Source: Episyrphus balteatus (lineage: Eukaryota; Arthropoda; Insecta; Diptera; Syrphidae). Taken from it: a stretch of DNA of 64,000 nucleotides. The stretch covers positions 85,640,973-85,704,972 of the forward strand of contig NC_079134.1 in assembly GCF_945859705.1 (NCBI RefSeq), given 5' to 3'. Shown piece by piece: positions 41,943-51,230 of this stretch (its first letter is position 1; the number at the start of each line of letters is the position of its first letter). The notes under the pieces were generated by a model that had not been told where the DNA came from, ran no database searches, and saw only the letters and a list, made by a program, of their open reading frames with translations. A program made the position numbers and the translations under genes.

Positions 41943-44941
41943 TTCAACCTGCTGTTGCAGCGGCAAACATGCAGTGTATTTCAGCTCGCCGCTTATTCAT
42001 TAAAGATAAAACTTCCAATTTCACTTTTCTTGTTGATACGGGGGCGGATCTGTCAGTTCTTCCTCATAACAATAAAAGAGGATCAACATCTCAAAATCCT
42101 TTGTTTCTACTCTCAGCTGCTAATGGAACTTCAATTCCAACATTCGGTTCCAAATTATTAAATCTCGATATTGGCCTAAGGCGAAATTTTGTTCACTCCT
42201 TCATTTTAGCCTCAGTAAATAGACCAATATTAGGAGCCGATTTTCTAGCAAAGTTCAATCTATTAGTAGACACAAAAAACAAAAGATTAATTGATCCCCT
42301 CACAAAGCTCCATACTTACGCAACAGCTATAAGATCTGACGATCCAACCCCAAAACATTTTCAAGTTACAAGGGAATATAATGATATAATACAAAAATTC
42401 CCGAGTTTAACAGAAGAACCCAATTATTTTGCGCCAATAAAACATACAATTGTTCATCATATTGTCACAAAAGGCCAGCTCCCAGTTTCAAGGCCTAGAA
42501 GGCTTGACGCCTCTAGACACAAAGCTGCAAAAACTGAATTCGAACATATGATGCAATTGGGAATTTGTCAGCCTTCATCTTCAAGCACATGCTCACCTCT
42601 TCACATGGTGAAAAAGAAAAACAACCAAGATTGGAGACCTTGTGGTGATTACCGCAGACTAAACGCTGCCACGGTTCCGGATTGTCATCCAATTCACCAT
42701 ATCCAAGATTTTTCCATGAATATTCATGGTTGCAAAATTTTTTCGAAGCTTGACATTGTGAGAGCATATCATCTCATCCCCGTTGCACCCGAAGACATTC
42801 ATAAAACCGCAATTACAACACCTTTTGGTCTTTTCGAATGGCTTCGAATGCCATTCGGGCTACGAAACGCTGCTCAAACGTTTCAACGTTTTATGAATGA
42901 AGTTTGTTTTGGACTTGACTTCGTTTTTGCATACATCGACGATCTTCTCATCGCCAGTAAAACTGAAGAACAACACATAGAGCATCTTGAGATTTTATTT
43001 AAAAGACTAGAAGAATATGGAGTAAACATCAATCTTTCGAAATGCGTCTTTGGTGTTTCCACCTTGGAATTTTTAAGTCACTCAATCAGCGCTGAAGGAA
43101 TTTCTCCTTCAAAGGATCGCGTTGAAGCAATCTTAAACTTCCAGACTCCCAACTCAGTCAAGCAAATTCAACGTTTCGTAGGGATGATTAACTATTATCA
43201 TCGCTTCATTCCTAAACTTGTTCAAACAATCGCTCCTCTTCACGAACATTTAGCTTTGCTTACAAAAAACAAAAAGTCAAAAAAAGTTTTTTCTTGGCCC
43301 GAAAACCTCAACTCCGTTTTCAACAACGCAAAAGATGCACTTGCAAAAGTCACACTTTTAGCGCACCCCATCCACGACGGAATTTTTAGCATCACCACTG
43401 ATGCATCCGACATAGCCGTTGGCGCAGTTCTTCAACAACAGATTTCACAATCATGGCAACCTTTATCGTTTTTCTCTAAAAAACTTAAGGATTCAGAAAA
43501 AAAATATTCAGCTTTCGATCGAGAATTATTAGCTGTGTATTTAGCAATCAAGCATTTTCGATTTTTCGTCGAAGGACGAGATTTCACGGTTTTCACAGAC
43601 CATAAACCACTTTCATACGCACTCACAAGCAAAACGGAACGAAGTCCGAGACAAACACGTCATCTTGACTTCATTTCTCAATTTACTTCTGATATCCAAC
43701 ACATAAAGGGCAAAGAAAATGTCGTCGCCGATGCCCTTTCTCGCATTGAAGAAATCGCCGCCAAGAAAAGTCACGAAATCGATTTAGAAACGATCGCAAA
43801 ACTTCAATCCACAGATAAAGAACTAAAAGAACTTCTTAATAATGAGAACTCAAAGAAAACTTCAAAATTTTCGTTGAAAGAGTTCAAATTTCCCAACGTA
43901 AATATTTACTGCGAAACTTCAACCAACAAAAATCGTCCATTCATTCCATCTGATTTACGCTTTAATGTTTTCAACATCCTTCATGGAATTTCCCATCCAA
44001 GTATTCGCGCAACTCGAAAACTAATTTCCGAACGATATTTCTGGCCAAGTATGAACAAAAATATCAACACTTGGGCCAAATCGTGCATAGGATGCCAAAA
44101 GTCAAAAGTTCAGCGACACACTAAATCAGAATATGGTAGATTTGAAGTTCCAACTGGTCGATTCGATCACATTCACTTAGACTTGGTAGGACCTCTTCCT
44201 CAATCTAACGGTTTTTCATATATTCTGACGGCCGTTGACAGATTTACGCGTTGGCCAGAAGCCTATCCTCTCGTGGATATAACAGCTAACAGTGTAGCAA
44301 AAGCATTTGTAGAAAACTTCATCTCCCGTTTTGGTACTCCTTTAAAAATCACTACGGACCAGGGAAGCCAATTCGAATCAAAGCTTTTCAGTGAACTTTC
44401 TAGACTTTTAGGCATACACAAGATCCACACAACGCCATATCACCCGCAAGCTAATGGAATGGTTGAGCGTTTTCATCGGCAACTCAAGTGTTCATTAAAG
44501 GCTAGGTGCAATACCATCAATTGGAGTTCAGAACTTCCAATAATCCTGTTAGGAATTCGATGTGCAGTCAAAGAAGACTTAAATTCTTCTGCAGCAGAAA
44601 TGGTCTATGGACAAAATCTAAGATTACCTGGAGAAATTTTCGTTGGTAACGAAAATAAGCAAACCTCTCCAGACACTTTAATCGAAAAACTTCGCAACAC
44701 AATGAAAAATCTCATCCCAACAGAAACTCGACAACCAAATCAAGAAATTTTCATACCAAAGCAATTAGACGCGTGTAAACAAGTTTTTGTTAGAATTGAC
44801 AAAGTTAAAACAGGTCTTATGCCTTCATACGAAGGACCATATAACGTCATTCGACGCCTAAGAAAACATTTTGTAGTTCAAATAAAAAACAAAAATGTAT
44901 CGATTTCCATCGATCGCCTTAAACCAGCGCATTGCATCTAA
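41933..44941 (+). CDS. pol: Pol polyprotein (protease, RT, RNase H, integrase)
   Basis: Open from 41933; first ATG at 41969 gives 990 residues. Numbering from that ATG: protease LVDTGADLSVLP with Asp23-Thr-Gly; RT with WRPCGDYRRLNAATVPD, FSKLDIVRAYHLIPV and YIDD at 322-325; RNase H with TDAS at Asp478, FDRELLAVYLAIKHFRFFVE and FTDHKPL; integrase zinc domain His672-X3-His676-X29-Cys706-X2-Cys709; catalytic Asp738-X58-Asp797-X35-Glu833; then a C-terminal domain ending near the stop at 44939. All key residues are present with no internal stop, so the enzyme set appears functional. Pol is probably made as a Gag-Pol fusion by frameshift rather than from its own ATG. Confidence 0.95.
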   Translation, partial: PKLVQPAVAAANMQCISARRLFIKDKTSNFTFLVDTGADLSVLPHNNKRGSTSQNPLFLLSAANGTSIPTFGSKLLNLDIGLRRNFVHSFILASVNRPILGADFLAKFNLLVDTKNKRLIDPLTKLHTYATAIRSDDPTPKHFQVTREYNDIIQKFPSLTEEPNYFAPIKHTIVHHIVTKGQLPVSRPRRLDASRHKAAKTEFEHMMQLGICQPSSSSTCSPLHMVKKKNNQDWRPCGDYRRLNAATVPDCHPIHHIQDFSMNIHGCKIFSKLDIVRAYHLIPVAPEDIHKTAITTPFGLFEWLRMPFGLRNAAQTFQRFMNEVCFGLDFVFAYIDDLLIASKTEEQHIEHLEILFKRLEEYGVNINLSKCVFGVSTLEFLSHSISAEGISPSKDRVEAILNFQTPNSVKQIQRFVGMINYYHRFIPKLVQTIAPLHEHLALLTKNKKSKKVFSWPENLNSVFNNAKDALAKVTLLAHPIHDGIFSITTDASDIAVGAVLQQQISQSWQPLSFFSKKLKDSEKKYSAFDRELLAVYLAIKHFRFFVEGRDFTVFTDHKPLSYALTSKTERSPRQTRHLDFISQFTSDIQHIKGKENVVADALSRIEEIAAKKSHEIDLETIAKLQSTDKELKELLNNENSKKTSKFSLKEFKFPNVNIYCETSTNKNRPFIPSDLRFNVFNILHGISHPSIRATRKLISERYFWPSMNKNINTWAKSCIGCQKSKVQRHTKSEYGRFEVPTGRFDHIHLDLVGPLPQSNGFSYILTAVDRFTRWPEAYPLVDITANSVAKAFVENFISRFGTPLKITTDQGSQFESKLFSELSRLLGIHKIHTTPYHPQANGMVERFHRQLKCSLKARCNTINWSSELPIILLGIRCAVKEDLNSSAAEMVYGQNLRLPGEIFVGNENKQTSPDTLIEKLRNTMKNLIPTETRQPNQEIFIPKQLDACKQVFVRIDKVKTGLMPSYEGPYNVIRRLRKHFVVQIKNKNVSISIDRLKPAHCI

Positions 44942-45014
44942 TTTTACAAACAAAATAAATCAAAGTTTTATTTAATTTAAAAGACTTTTAAATCTCGAAG
45001 ACGGAGACTCGATT

Positions 45015-45026
45015 GGAGGAGGGTGA
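45015..45026 (+). promoter_or_regulatory. Polypurine tract of the LTR retrotransposon
   Basis: GGAGGAGGGTGA directly upstream of the 3' LTR start TGTGGTGG. It is the expected plus-strand primer. One T interrupts the purines. Confidence 0.75.
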
Positions 45027-45482
45027 TGTGGTGGATATAATATAAAATAAACATTATATAAAATAAAATAAACATTTTATAAAATAAAATAAAACATTTT
45101 ATAATACTCCAAAATAAAATCGCATCGCGATTTTAAATCGTTTACGCGAACGCAACCGCATACTTCTGTTTCAAACTTAAAATTTCATTTTCTGAACGCT
45201 CACCAAAACAACTTAACGAAAACAAAAAAACAACTGTCAAACTTTTGTCTGTCATTCATTCATTCGCTTTCCTTTTTATCATTCACGCGGTTCACACCTC
45301 AGTTCTCAATTACCTAAATTATAAACTATTAAATTGTGTGCTGGTGCAATATTGCTCCCAACCTAACTTAAATTACATTGTAAAAATATTATTAAGAATA
45401 AATAAAATAAAAATCTTAAAAACTAAAAAGTGTTTCGTCGTCAAAAAAAGAAAAAAGAATAGCAATACAAATACGTGCTATA
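45027..45482 (+). repeat. 3' LTR
   Basis: 456 bp, same start, end and length as the 5' LTR. The purine tract GGAGGAGGGTGA (45015-45026) lies directly before it, and target copy GTAT follows at 45483. Confidence 0.95.
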
Positions 45483-45486
45483 GTAT

Positions 45487-46147
45487 CGTATTTTGTCAAT
45501 ATCATTCAATAGAAAGAGGAATCAACTCCAATTACGCAATATATCTTTGATAGTTACTGTTTTTTGTTTTTATATTGTGTTGTGTTAGGTATATGGAATT
45601 CCTTTTTTTAAAAGCTTGTTATCTCGAAATGCAATTGGATGGAGTTACAGCACTTTTATTTTGATGGACACACATGTTGAATTCATTCAAAATATATGAC
45701 AGCGATTGGCTTTAAAAACTGACCTTACCAAGCTTTCAATTTTATTTTATTTGCTTTATATTTTTACTTAAGGTGCTCTTGAAACCTAAGTCGAAATGTA
45801 GGAAATTTTGGGCATTGGGTTAAGTTAAGAAATTTGAATGTCTGGTTAGTAAAAAAATTATCTTTGGCTTAATTTACCTGTGAATTTTATTTTTGTGTTG
45901 CCATTCACTAACAATTTTTTTCATCATCAATAAAATAAAATATGTAGGTATATTGAAAAATACTAATTTTCCCTAATACACACTCATAATGTTTCTTTTG
46001 ACAACTGAAATTATCTTTTCACCTCAAAAGTGTCAAAAATGTATTCTCGTCTAAATATTTTACCCGATTCACACACGGCCTAAATATCAAAATAAAGTCT
46101 TGTGCCAAAATATTAAGTTGAAAAAGCTAATTATTGAATCCGGCCTT
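45487..46147. other. Flank of LTR element with a MITE fragment
   Basis: No gene. Near 46010-46080 is the right end of a GGCCGTGTG-family MITE (CACCTCAAAAGTGTCAAAAA, TTCACACACGGCC followed by TAA at 46081). The left end was not found. Confidence 0.55.
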
Positions 46148-46150
46148 TGA

Positions 46151-46360
46151 GGGCCAGTTGTACAAATATTAAATCCATGGTTCAGCAACTTTTATCTTCT
46201 GAATTCTGTGGTAAATTTGACTTTTAGCACTGGTTCTAGGTCCATATAGGTTGAAATAGCTAGATCCATTCTTTAAATAAAGTTGATCCACTGCTCATCC
46301 GCCGAAATCGGCGAGTTAAATTCCTGATCCGAAGCTGAACTACGTTTGTACAACTGGCCC
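46151..46360. mobile_element. MITE with GGGCCAGTTGTACAA termini, TGA duplication
   Basis: 210 bp, TIRs GGGCCAGTTGTACAA and TTGTACAACTGGCCC. TGA flanks both sides (46148-46150, 46361-46363). The 4.9-kb tandem duplication begins inside it, at 46332, so the second unit carries only its last 30 bp. Confidence 0.85.
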
Positions 46361-46478
46361 TGAGTCTGCTCATATAAACGAGGTATGTACTTATACTATA
46401 GCAAACAACCTTATAATTCTCAGCAAGCGATATTATGAAAAAAAAAAAAACTGTCAGTGGGAGCTAATACCAGATTAA

Positions 46479-46638
46479 AGCCAGAACTATAATTGTCGGA
46501 TGAACATGAAACGGACGGCAACAGTGCTCGCAACCGCACTCGACGGATGAAAACTTATCAAAATGACAAAGAAAACAACAACAAAAACGTGAATTTGACA
46601 TAAGCTTCCGACTGCTTCCTCCAATTATAGTTCTGGCT
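46479..46638. mobile_element. MITE with AGCCAGAACTATAATTG termini, TAA duplication
   Basis: 160 bp: AGCCAGAACTATAATTG at the left, CAATTATAGTTCTGGCT at the right, TAA on both sides (46476-46478, 46639-46641). Repeated in unit 2 near 51378-51537. Confidence 0.82.
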
Positions 46639-46908
46639 TAAAAGTTCCATAGTACTGTCAATTTTTCTAGGGTGGGCCTGGCCCAACCAGGACCCCCTTC
46701 CTACGCGCATGTTCAATGTACACAATCACGGACAAAAGTGGAGAAATTGTATAAAATGCTTGGTAACATCTTAAAAAGTAATTATAGTTTTCCATAACAT
46801 TTTCATTCGATGAGTATGATGGCTAGTCCAGTGAACTTTCGTTTAGATCCAACATGCATCTGTTGTATCTATAGGTAATTCGAATTTTTTTGAGATTTCA
46901 TACTGTTA

Positions 46909-47056
46909 TTAGCTGTGTTTTATTTTCCTCGTGATCCGGATCAGATCATTGTTTTTTTATTAGATTTACAACAAAAGCAAGATTTTGTTTTGATATTGTT
47001 TCGCAAATAAATCAATGATCTGATCCGGATCACGAGGAAAATAAAATACAGCTATT
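46909..47056. mobile_element. Small palindromic MITE with CGTGATCCGGATCAG arms
   Basis: About 148 bp: TTTATTTTCCTCGTGATCCG and CGGATCACGAGGAAAATAAA form nearly complete arms around a short centre. Repeated in unit 2 near 51810-51957. Target duplication unclear (TTA/TA). Confidence 0.75.
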
Positions 47057-47318
47057 ATTTGGAAGATTCAGCTCGGTAAAGAAAACTATTTTTTCAGACT
47101 TTTTTAAAAAGTCGTTCTTTACACATTAAATTTAAAAAAGAAAAAAAATATTTGGAATGCATTCTTTTTATTCCCGCATACGCATTACGTGTGTTGGTGT
47201 AGTGAGAAACTGTCAGTTTTTCAACAAAAACAAAATTAATATGCGCTCTCAAGCGCACATAAATAAATAAAAATTGTGGTAAAAAATAATTTATTAATAA
47301 ATGAAAATAGAAATATAA

Positions 47319-47960
47319 AGCCTGAACTACATCAAAACACAAAGTCAAAAAAGGACAAAAAAGTAAACACGATGTTTTTTCTTCTTCCCCCTAGTAGCTT
47401 GTTTGTATATCTCCCTTTCATTTTAAAAAAGTATTCGATTCAAAAAGCTTGAACAAGACCAAGCTTTCAATTTTCACAAATTTTTAAAAACAAATACACT
47501 CAAACAATATTTTATATCCTTTCTGTAAGGTCACATAGTTCCTGTCATTTTGCGAAAAAAAAGCTCTTTTGAAAAACAATTGAAATTTCAAATACAGTCG
47601 ATTCCCTATAAGTCGTACTTCCTTTAGGTCAAATTTTCGTCTAACTCAAATTTTGTTACCGTTTTTAATGAAACCGACTGCAGCAAAAAGATTAAATAGA
47701 TTCCTCTTAGTCGAATTTCCCTCCAACTCGAACCAATTTTCGTGTCCTGTGACGATTCGACTAAGATGGAGTTGACTGTAATTTTTACTTTTTCAATTTT
47801 TTTTTATCTGAAATTTAAAACTTCAAAAACAAAAGAGCTTTTTAAATTATTTTTTTTTCCAATAGATGTCAGGTAAATATACATGTGATTTTTATATTTT
47901 GAGCTTTTTTTTACTTTTTTGTACTTTTTTGACTTTGTGATTTGATGTAGTTCAGGCTTA
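47319..47960. mobile_element. Inverted-repeat element with GCCTGAACTACATCAAA ends
   Basis: About 640 bp with TIRs of about 50 bp (GCCTGAACTACATCAAA and TTTGATGTAGTTCAGGC). A pogo-like MITE is nested at 47595-47778. The minus-strand open frame 47094-47348 overlaps its edge and is not conserved with anything known. Repeated in unit 2 at about 52220-52860. Confidence 0.75.
47595..47778. mobile_element. Tc1/mariner (pogo/Tigger-like) MITE, TA duplication
   Basis: 184 bp: left CAGTCGATTCCCTATAAGTC, right GACTAAGATGGAGTTGACTG, TA on both sides (47593-47594, 47779-47780). CAGTCGA-type ends with TA duplication are typical of pogo/Tigger derivatives. Second copy at 52496-52679 through the tandem duplication. 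Confidence 0.8.
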
Positions 47961-48760
47961 AGAAATAATACAAAATGATTTTTAGTCTATTTAATAGACC
48001 GGAGCTCCAGAGCAAAAATAGAACAAATTCGTTCAAGAGTTTTTATTGCTGATTATGATTCCTTGGCATAAAAGAATACTCCAACCAAAAGTGCTACAAA
48101 ATCCATTGGTGCAATTCTGAGAAAACGGCAACACTGATCGGTTTTCAGTTTTTTTTATTTAACTCGAAAACCAAGCCTTACTTTGAAATGGTTCAAAGAC
48201 ACTTTTCAAAGCAAATTAAGATGGTTAAAATATTTTAAAAATTATTTTTGACTAAAATTCTAACCTTAAATCAAAAAAAAAAAAGTTAAAACATTGACGA
48301 TTTTATGTTTTTTTACTAAATCAAGGGGCATTTTGTATATGTAGCCGGTACGTCCAAACTTTGTACAAATGAAATAAAGTAGAGGTAAAATCCTTTGATA
48401 ATATGCAATTTTTAATTTTTTTTTGTCAAAAAACAACTTAAATGTACATACCTATTCAAAAATTAGCACTTTTTCAAAATTTTTGACTTTTTTAGTTAAA
48501 AGCAAGTTTTTAAAACTCGATAAAATCGTATAAATTAGTAATTTTTAGATTTTAAAAGTAAACATACTTCAAGGGATTGATTTAATATAAACTAAATATG
48601 ACAGACAAAAAAATTTATTTGCATCCTTATGGCCTTGAGTGCAATTTTGTGTATGTGCATTTTTATAAATACGGATCGAATGGATGGACGGAGAGCCATT
48701 AGCTTTGGTCTATTGCATAGAAGAACATTTAATACCCACTCGTTTACTGTTTCCAATGGC

Positions 48761-49392
48761 CTGAAAAACAATTCTTGTAAAATCAGCGACCAACGAAAAG
48801 TTTCTCTTGAAAAACGAAAAAAAAATACTCAAATGAGTTTTAAACAAAATAGCTCAAGCAATTTAGTAAATCAAATTGCATTTTTCGCTCAACGTGTTTG
48901 GGTGTATGTCTGTATGTCCTTATCGTAAAAGTGAATTTTTTGGGATGATAGGACATCGGGAACAGCCGCCCTCTTGGAAAAGAGGTCGGTGCCGTTTTTA
49001 TTTCATAACTCCATTTTTACTCATTTAAACCAAAAATGTCCAAGGACAGACTTATTCACAATGAGATTATCTAAAAAATGATATACAAATAAATTCCGTG
49101 AGTTAGATAAATTCAATTTATAGTCGGTCAAAGTCCGGGTTCTTCTCGCAAGGTTAGAACAATATGACACTTTTTAAAATATCTGAAGAACTTTTGATTT
49201 GTTTGGGATTTTCTTCAAGGATGAATTATAGCACTTTTAATTATCTATACAAAATTTGTGCCGCGAAAAATACAATTTGATTTACTAAATTGCTTGAGCT
49301 ATTTTGTTTAAAACTCATTTGAGTATTTTTTTTTTTTTGTTTTTCAAGAGAAACTTTTTGTTGGTCGCTGATTTTACAAGAATTGTTTTTCA
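48761..49392. mobile_element. Inverted-repeat insert with TGAAAAACAATTCTTG ends
   Basis: 632 bp with arms of about 140 bp: TGAAAAACAATTCTTGTAAA at the left and its reverse complement at the right, plus CAAGCAATTTAGTAAATCAA inside both. The related site at 62030-62037 reads GGCCT-GGGGGG (reversed) without the insert. No target duplication is evident. Second copy at 53664-54293. Confidence 0.8.
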
Positions 49393-49552
49393 GGGGGGTC
49401 ATTCCGTAATTTTGAAAACGATAATCGAATCGATGATAATCGTTTTACAGTTTGAGAATCTTTAAAGCTATTTAAGTCAATTCTGATTCAATATTTCCTA
49501 AATAGTTTATATAAACAAAAGTTTTCGTATCTCTAGAAGTCGTGTTAGTCTA

Positions 49553-49614
49553 GGTGATTTAATAGTTGCCTCTTACTCGGGTGGGTGGTTCGATTCCAGA
49601 AATTGAAATTGTTT
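49553..49614 (+). repeat. tRNA-like SINE sequence
   Basis: TTAGTCTAGGTGATT (A-box-like), CTTACTCGGGTGGG and GGTTCGATTCC (B-box) in tRNA-like spacing, followed by AATTG-poly(T). Also at about 54455-54516 (plus), and reversed at about 50284-50316, 55186-55217 and 61831-61893. The reversed copies at 50.3 and 55.2 kb are cut at the jockey 3' end. Confidence 0.55.
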
Positions 49615-50315
49615 TTTTTTTATTTTCTCAATAATCGTCAATAAATAAACGATAGCTAAATAGGTCTCGTTTTTGGAGAATTTATTCGGTTTTTGGATGC
49701 AATATTTGATTTTTTTTAAAGTGTTTATTTGCTATAGCAAAATTTTTCGACGTTTAAACGCATTCATTTTGGAAAATGAAAATTTTCAAAAATTATATAG
49801 GTAGGTACGATGTGATTAAATAGGCAACTTAGAGACAAATCAAATCATTTGTCTCTTCCAACGCATATGTAAGTGTACATCACCATTTTTATAATAATTC
49901 TCACAGATTTTTTCAAAACTTTCGCCTATCCAAAGAAGCGTTCGTTTTAGTATTAGAAACTATTAATTTAAACAACGGCCGCCGTTCAACATACATTCCG
50001 CCTATATCTTGCATTAAAAAACGAATAGTTTTTCGATACATATATTAAAATAATTTACTCTAACGTTATGGTTATTTGTAGAAATTAATCATTAATATTT
50101 TTTTGGTTTGTGGAGTTTGCAAATTAATCGGTGATTGGAATAAATTAATAAACACTTTTAAAAAATCAAATTTTGCATCCAAAAACGAATAAACTCTCCA
50201 AAAACGAGACCTATTTAGCTATCGTTTATTTATTGACGATTATTGAGAAAATAAAAAAAAAAACAATTTCAATTTCTGGAATCGAACCTCGGACACCCGA
50301 GTAAGAGGCAACTAC
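49615..50315. repeat. Inverted pair around SINE-like ends
   Basis: 49620-49740 and 50130-50270 are reverse complements (CAATAATCGTCAATAAATAA, CGATAGCTAAATAGGTCTCG, CAAAAACGAATAAACTCTCC). The centre holds no gene. Repeated in unit 2 at about 54517-55216. Confidence 0.65.
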
Positions 50316-51230
50316 TTTTTTCAATTTTAATTCATTTTTATTTTTCATCAACTTAAAACTATCTTAAAGCTAGACAAAAATTCATAAAAACTAGCCTACT
50401 TATCAATTACTTACAACTAACTTACTGGCCCTATACGGGCACTCTAAGTTATACTTCATTTTTCTTAATACTAATGCCTTTCGGCCTTAAAACTAATTTA
50501 ATTCAAATATGTATTTCAAGGTTTTATTTTTTCCAAGAAATAATTTTAAAAAAACTTGGACTCTGATCATTTTTTTTTTTATTTTAAAACTTACAAACTA
50601 ATTAAAACTACTTAAACTAGGTACTAAAACTACTTAAAACTACTTAAAAACTAGAACAGCCACAGCAAGCAATTTTTATTTTATTATATATTTTTTTTTT
50701 TTTTTTTTTTTTTTATTTTTTTTGTATTTTTTTTTGTGTATTTTTTTTTTTTTTTTTTTTTTTTGTATTTTTTTTGTATTTTTTTTTTTGTGCCACCCCG
50801 ACTGTCCCTACTTAAAACTAAACACCTAAAACTATGTAAGCCGGCCAAGGCATAAAAACAAAGACCACTTTAACGATTTACACTATTATGAAGCCACCAA
50901 AACTGGTTCTGCCTTACCCTATCTCTTCGGTCCCGATCGGACACAGTCCTACTGAACCGAAGACGCCCTTCTCCGCCTAATGCGAGGATGTCCCTGTCAT
51001 ACAGCAGTCGCCTGTCCACGGTTCTTTGCCCGACGTGGTAGATTAGCGGAACTGCCAATCTATCCTGTACAAGCCCCCGACTATCTAAATAGAGGAATGC
51101 CTCAGGCGGAATATAGCCGCTTAAACACACACTCTTGAAGTATTCGTCGTTAGGGTAGTAAGCCCCAAAAATGTAGCTATTTGAAGAGGTCATCGCTCTT
51201 GAAACGTGGCCACGAACAAGCTTCAGCATA
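50316..51230 (-). pseudogene. Duplicated 3' fragment of jockey copy B (unit 1)
   Basis: Minus strand: starts inside ORF2 at the duplication junction, reads MLKLVRGHVSRAM, SSNSYIFGAYYPNDEYF, YLDSRGLVQDRLAVPLIYHV and NQFWWLHNSVNR (stop at 50870), then 3' untranslated region with an A-rich end at 50316. It has no upstream ORF2 and exists only because of the tandem duplication. Confidence 0.92.

Larger units (their letters stand above)
39314..45482 (+). mobile_element. Complete Ty3/gypsy-type LTR retrotransposon
   Basis: 6,169 bp with 456-bp LTRs that look identical, a 4-bp duplication GTAT (39310-39313, 45483-45486), a primer-binding site right after the 5' LTR, a purine-rich tract just before the 3' LTR, a 1.3-kb leader, Gag and Pol. 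Pol order is protease-RT-RNase H-integrase, which defines Ty3/gypsy. There is no envelope frame: only 85 bp separate Pol from the 3' LTR. The CHCC Gag motif and 4-bp duplication suggest the CsRn1-like clade. Identical LTRs and open frames imply recent insertion. Confidence 0.95.
47980..49620 (-). repeat. Repeat R1 extended form, copy 2 (unit 1)
   Basis: Reverse complement of 61797-62815 apart from an insert at 48761-49392. Landmarks: GGTCTATTAAATAGACT end, ACGGATCGAATGGATGGACG, GAAAACGATAATCGAATCGA, and a tRNA-like end near 49550-49612. The open frame 48629-48928 runs across the insert boundary, so it is not an ancestral gene. Confidence 0.8.
46332..51230. repeat. Tandem duplication unit 1 (4.9 kb)
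   Basis: 4,899 bp repeated next door at 51231-56133 with very few differences. The unit runs from within a MITE to within the ORF2 C-terminus of jockey copy B. Start, junction and end share AAG: CGAAGCTGAAC at 46331, ATAAAGCTGAAC at 51229 and ATAAAGTTATC at 56131. Confidence 0.95.

Noticed and set aside
41969..44941. Pol translated from its own ATG at 41969
   Set aside because: Possible, but the frame is open upstream to a slippery heptamer at the gag stop and the ATG lies only 27 bases after that stop; frameshifting is the simpler reading.
48629..48928. 99-residue open frame present in both tandem units (also 53531-53830)
   Set aside because: It crosses the boundary of a 632-bp insert absent from the related copy at 62.0 kb, and its identity in both units is due to the 4.9-kb duplication.
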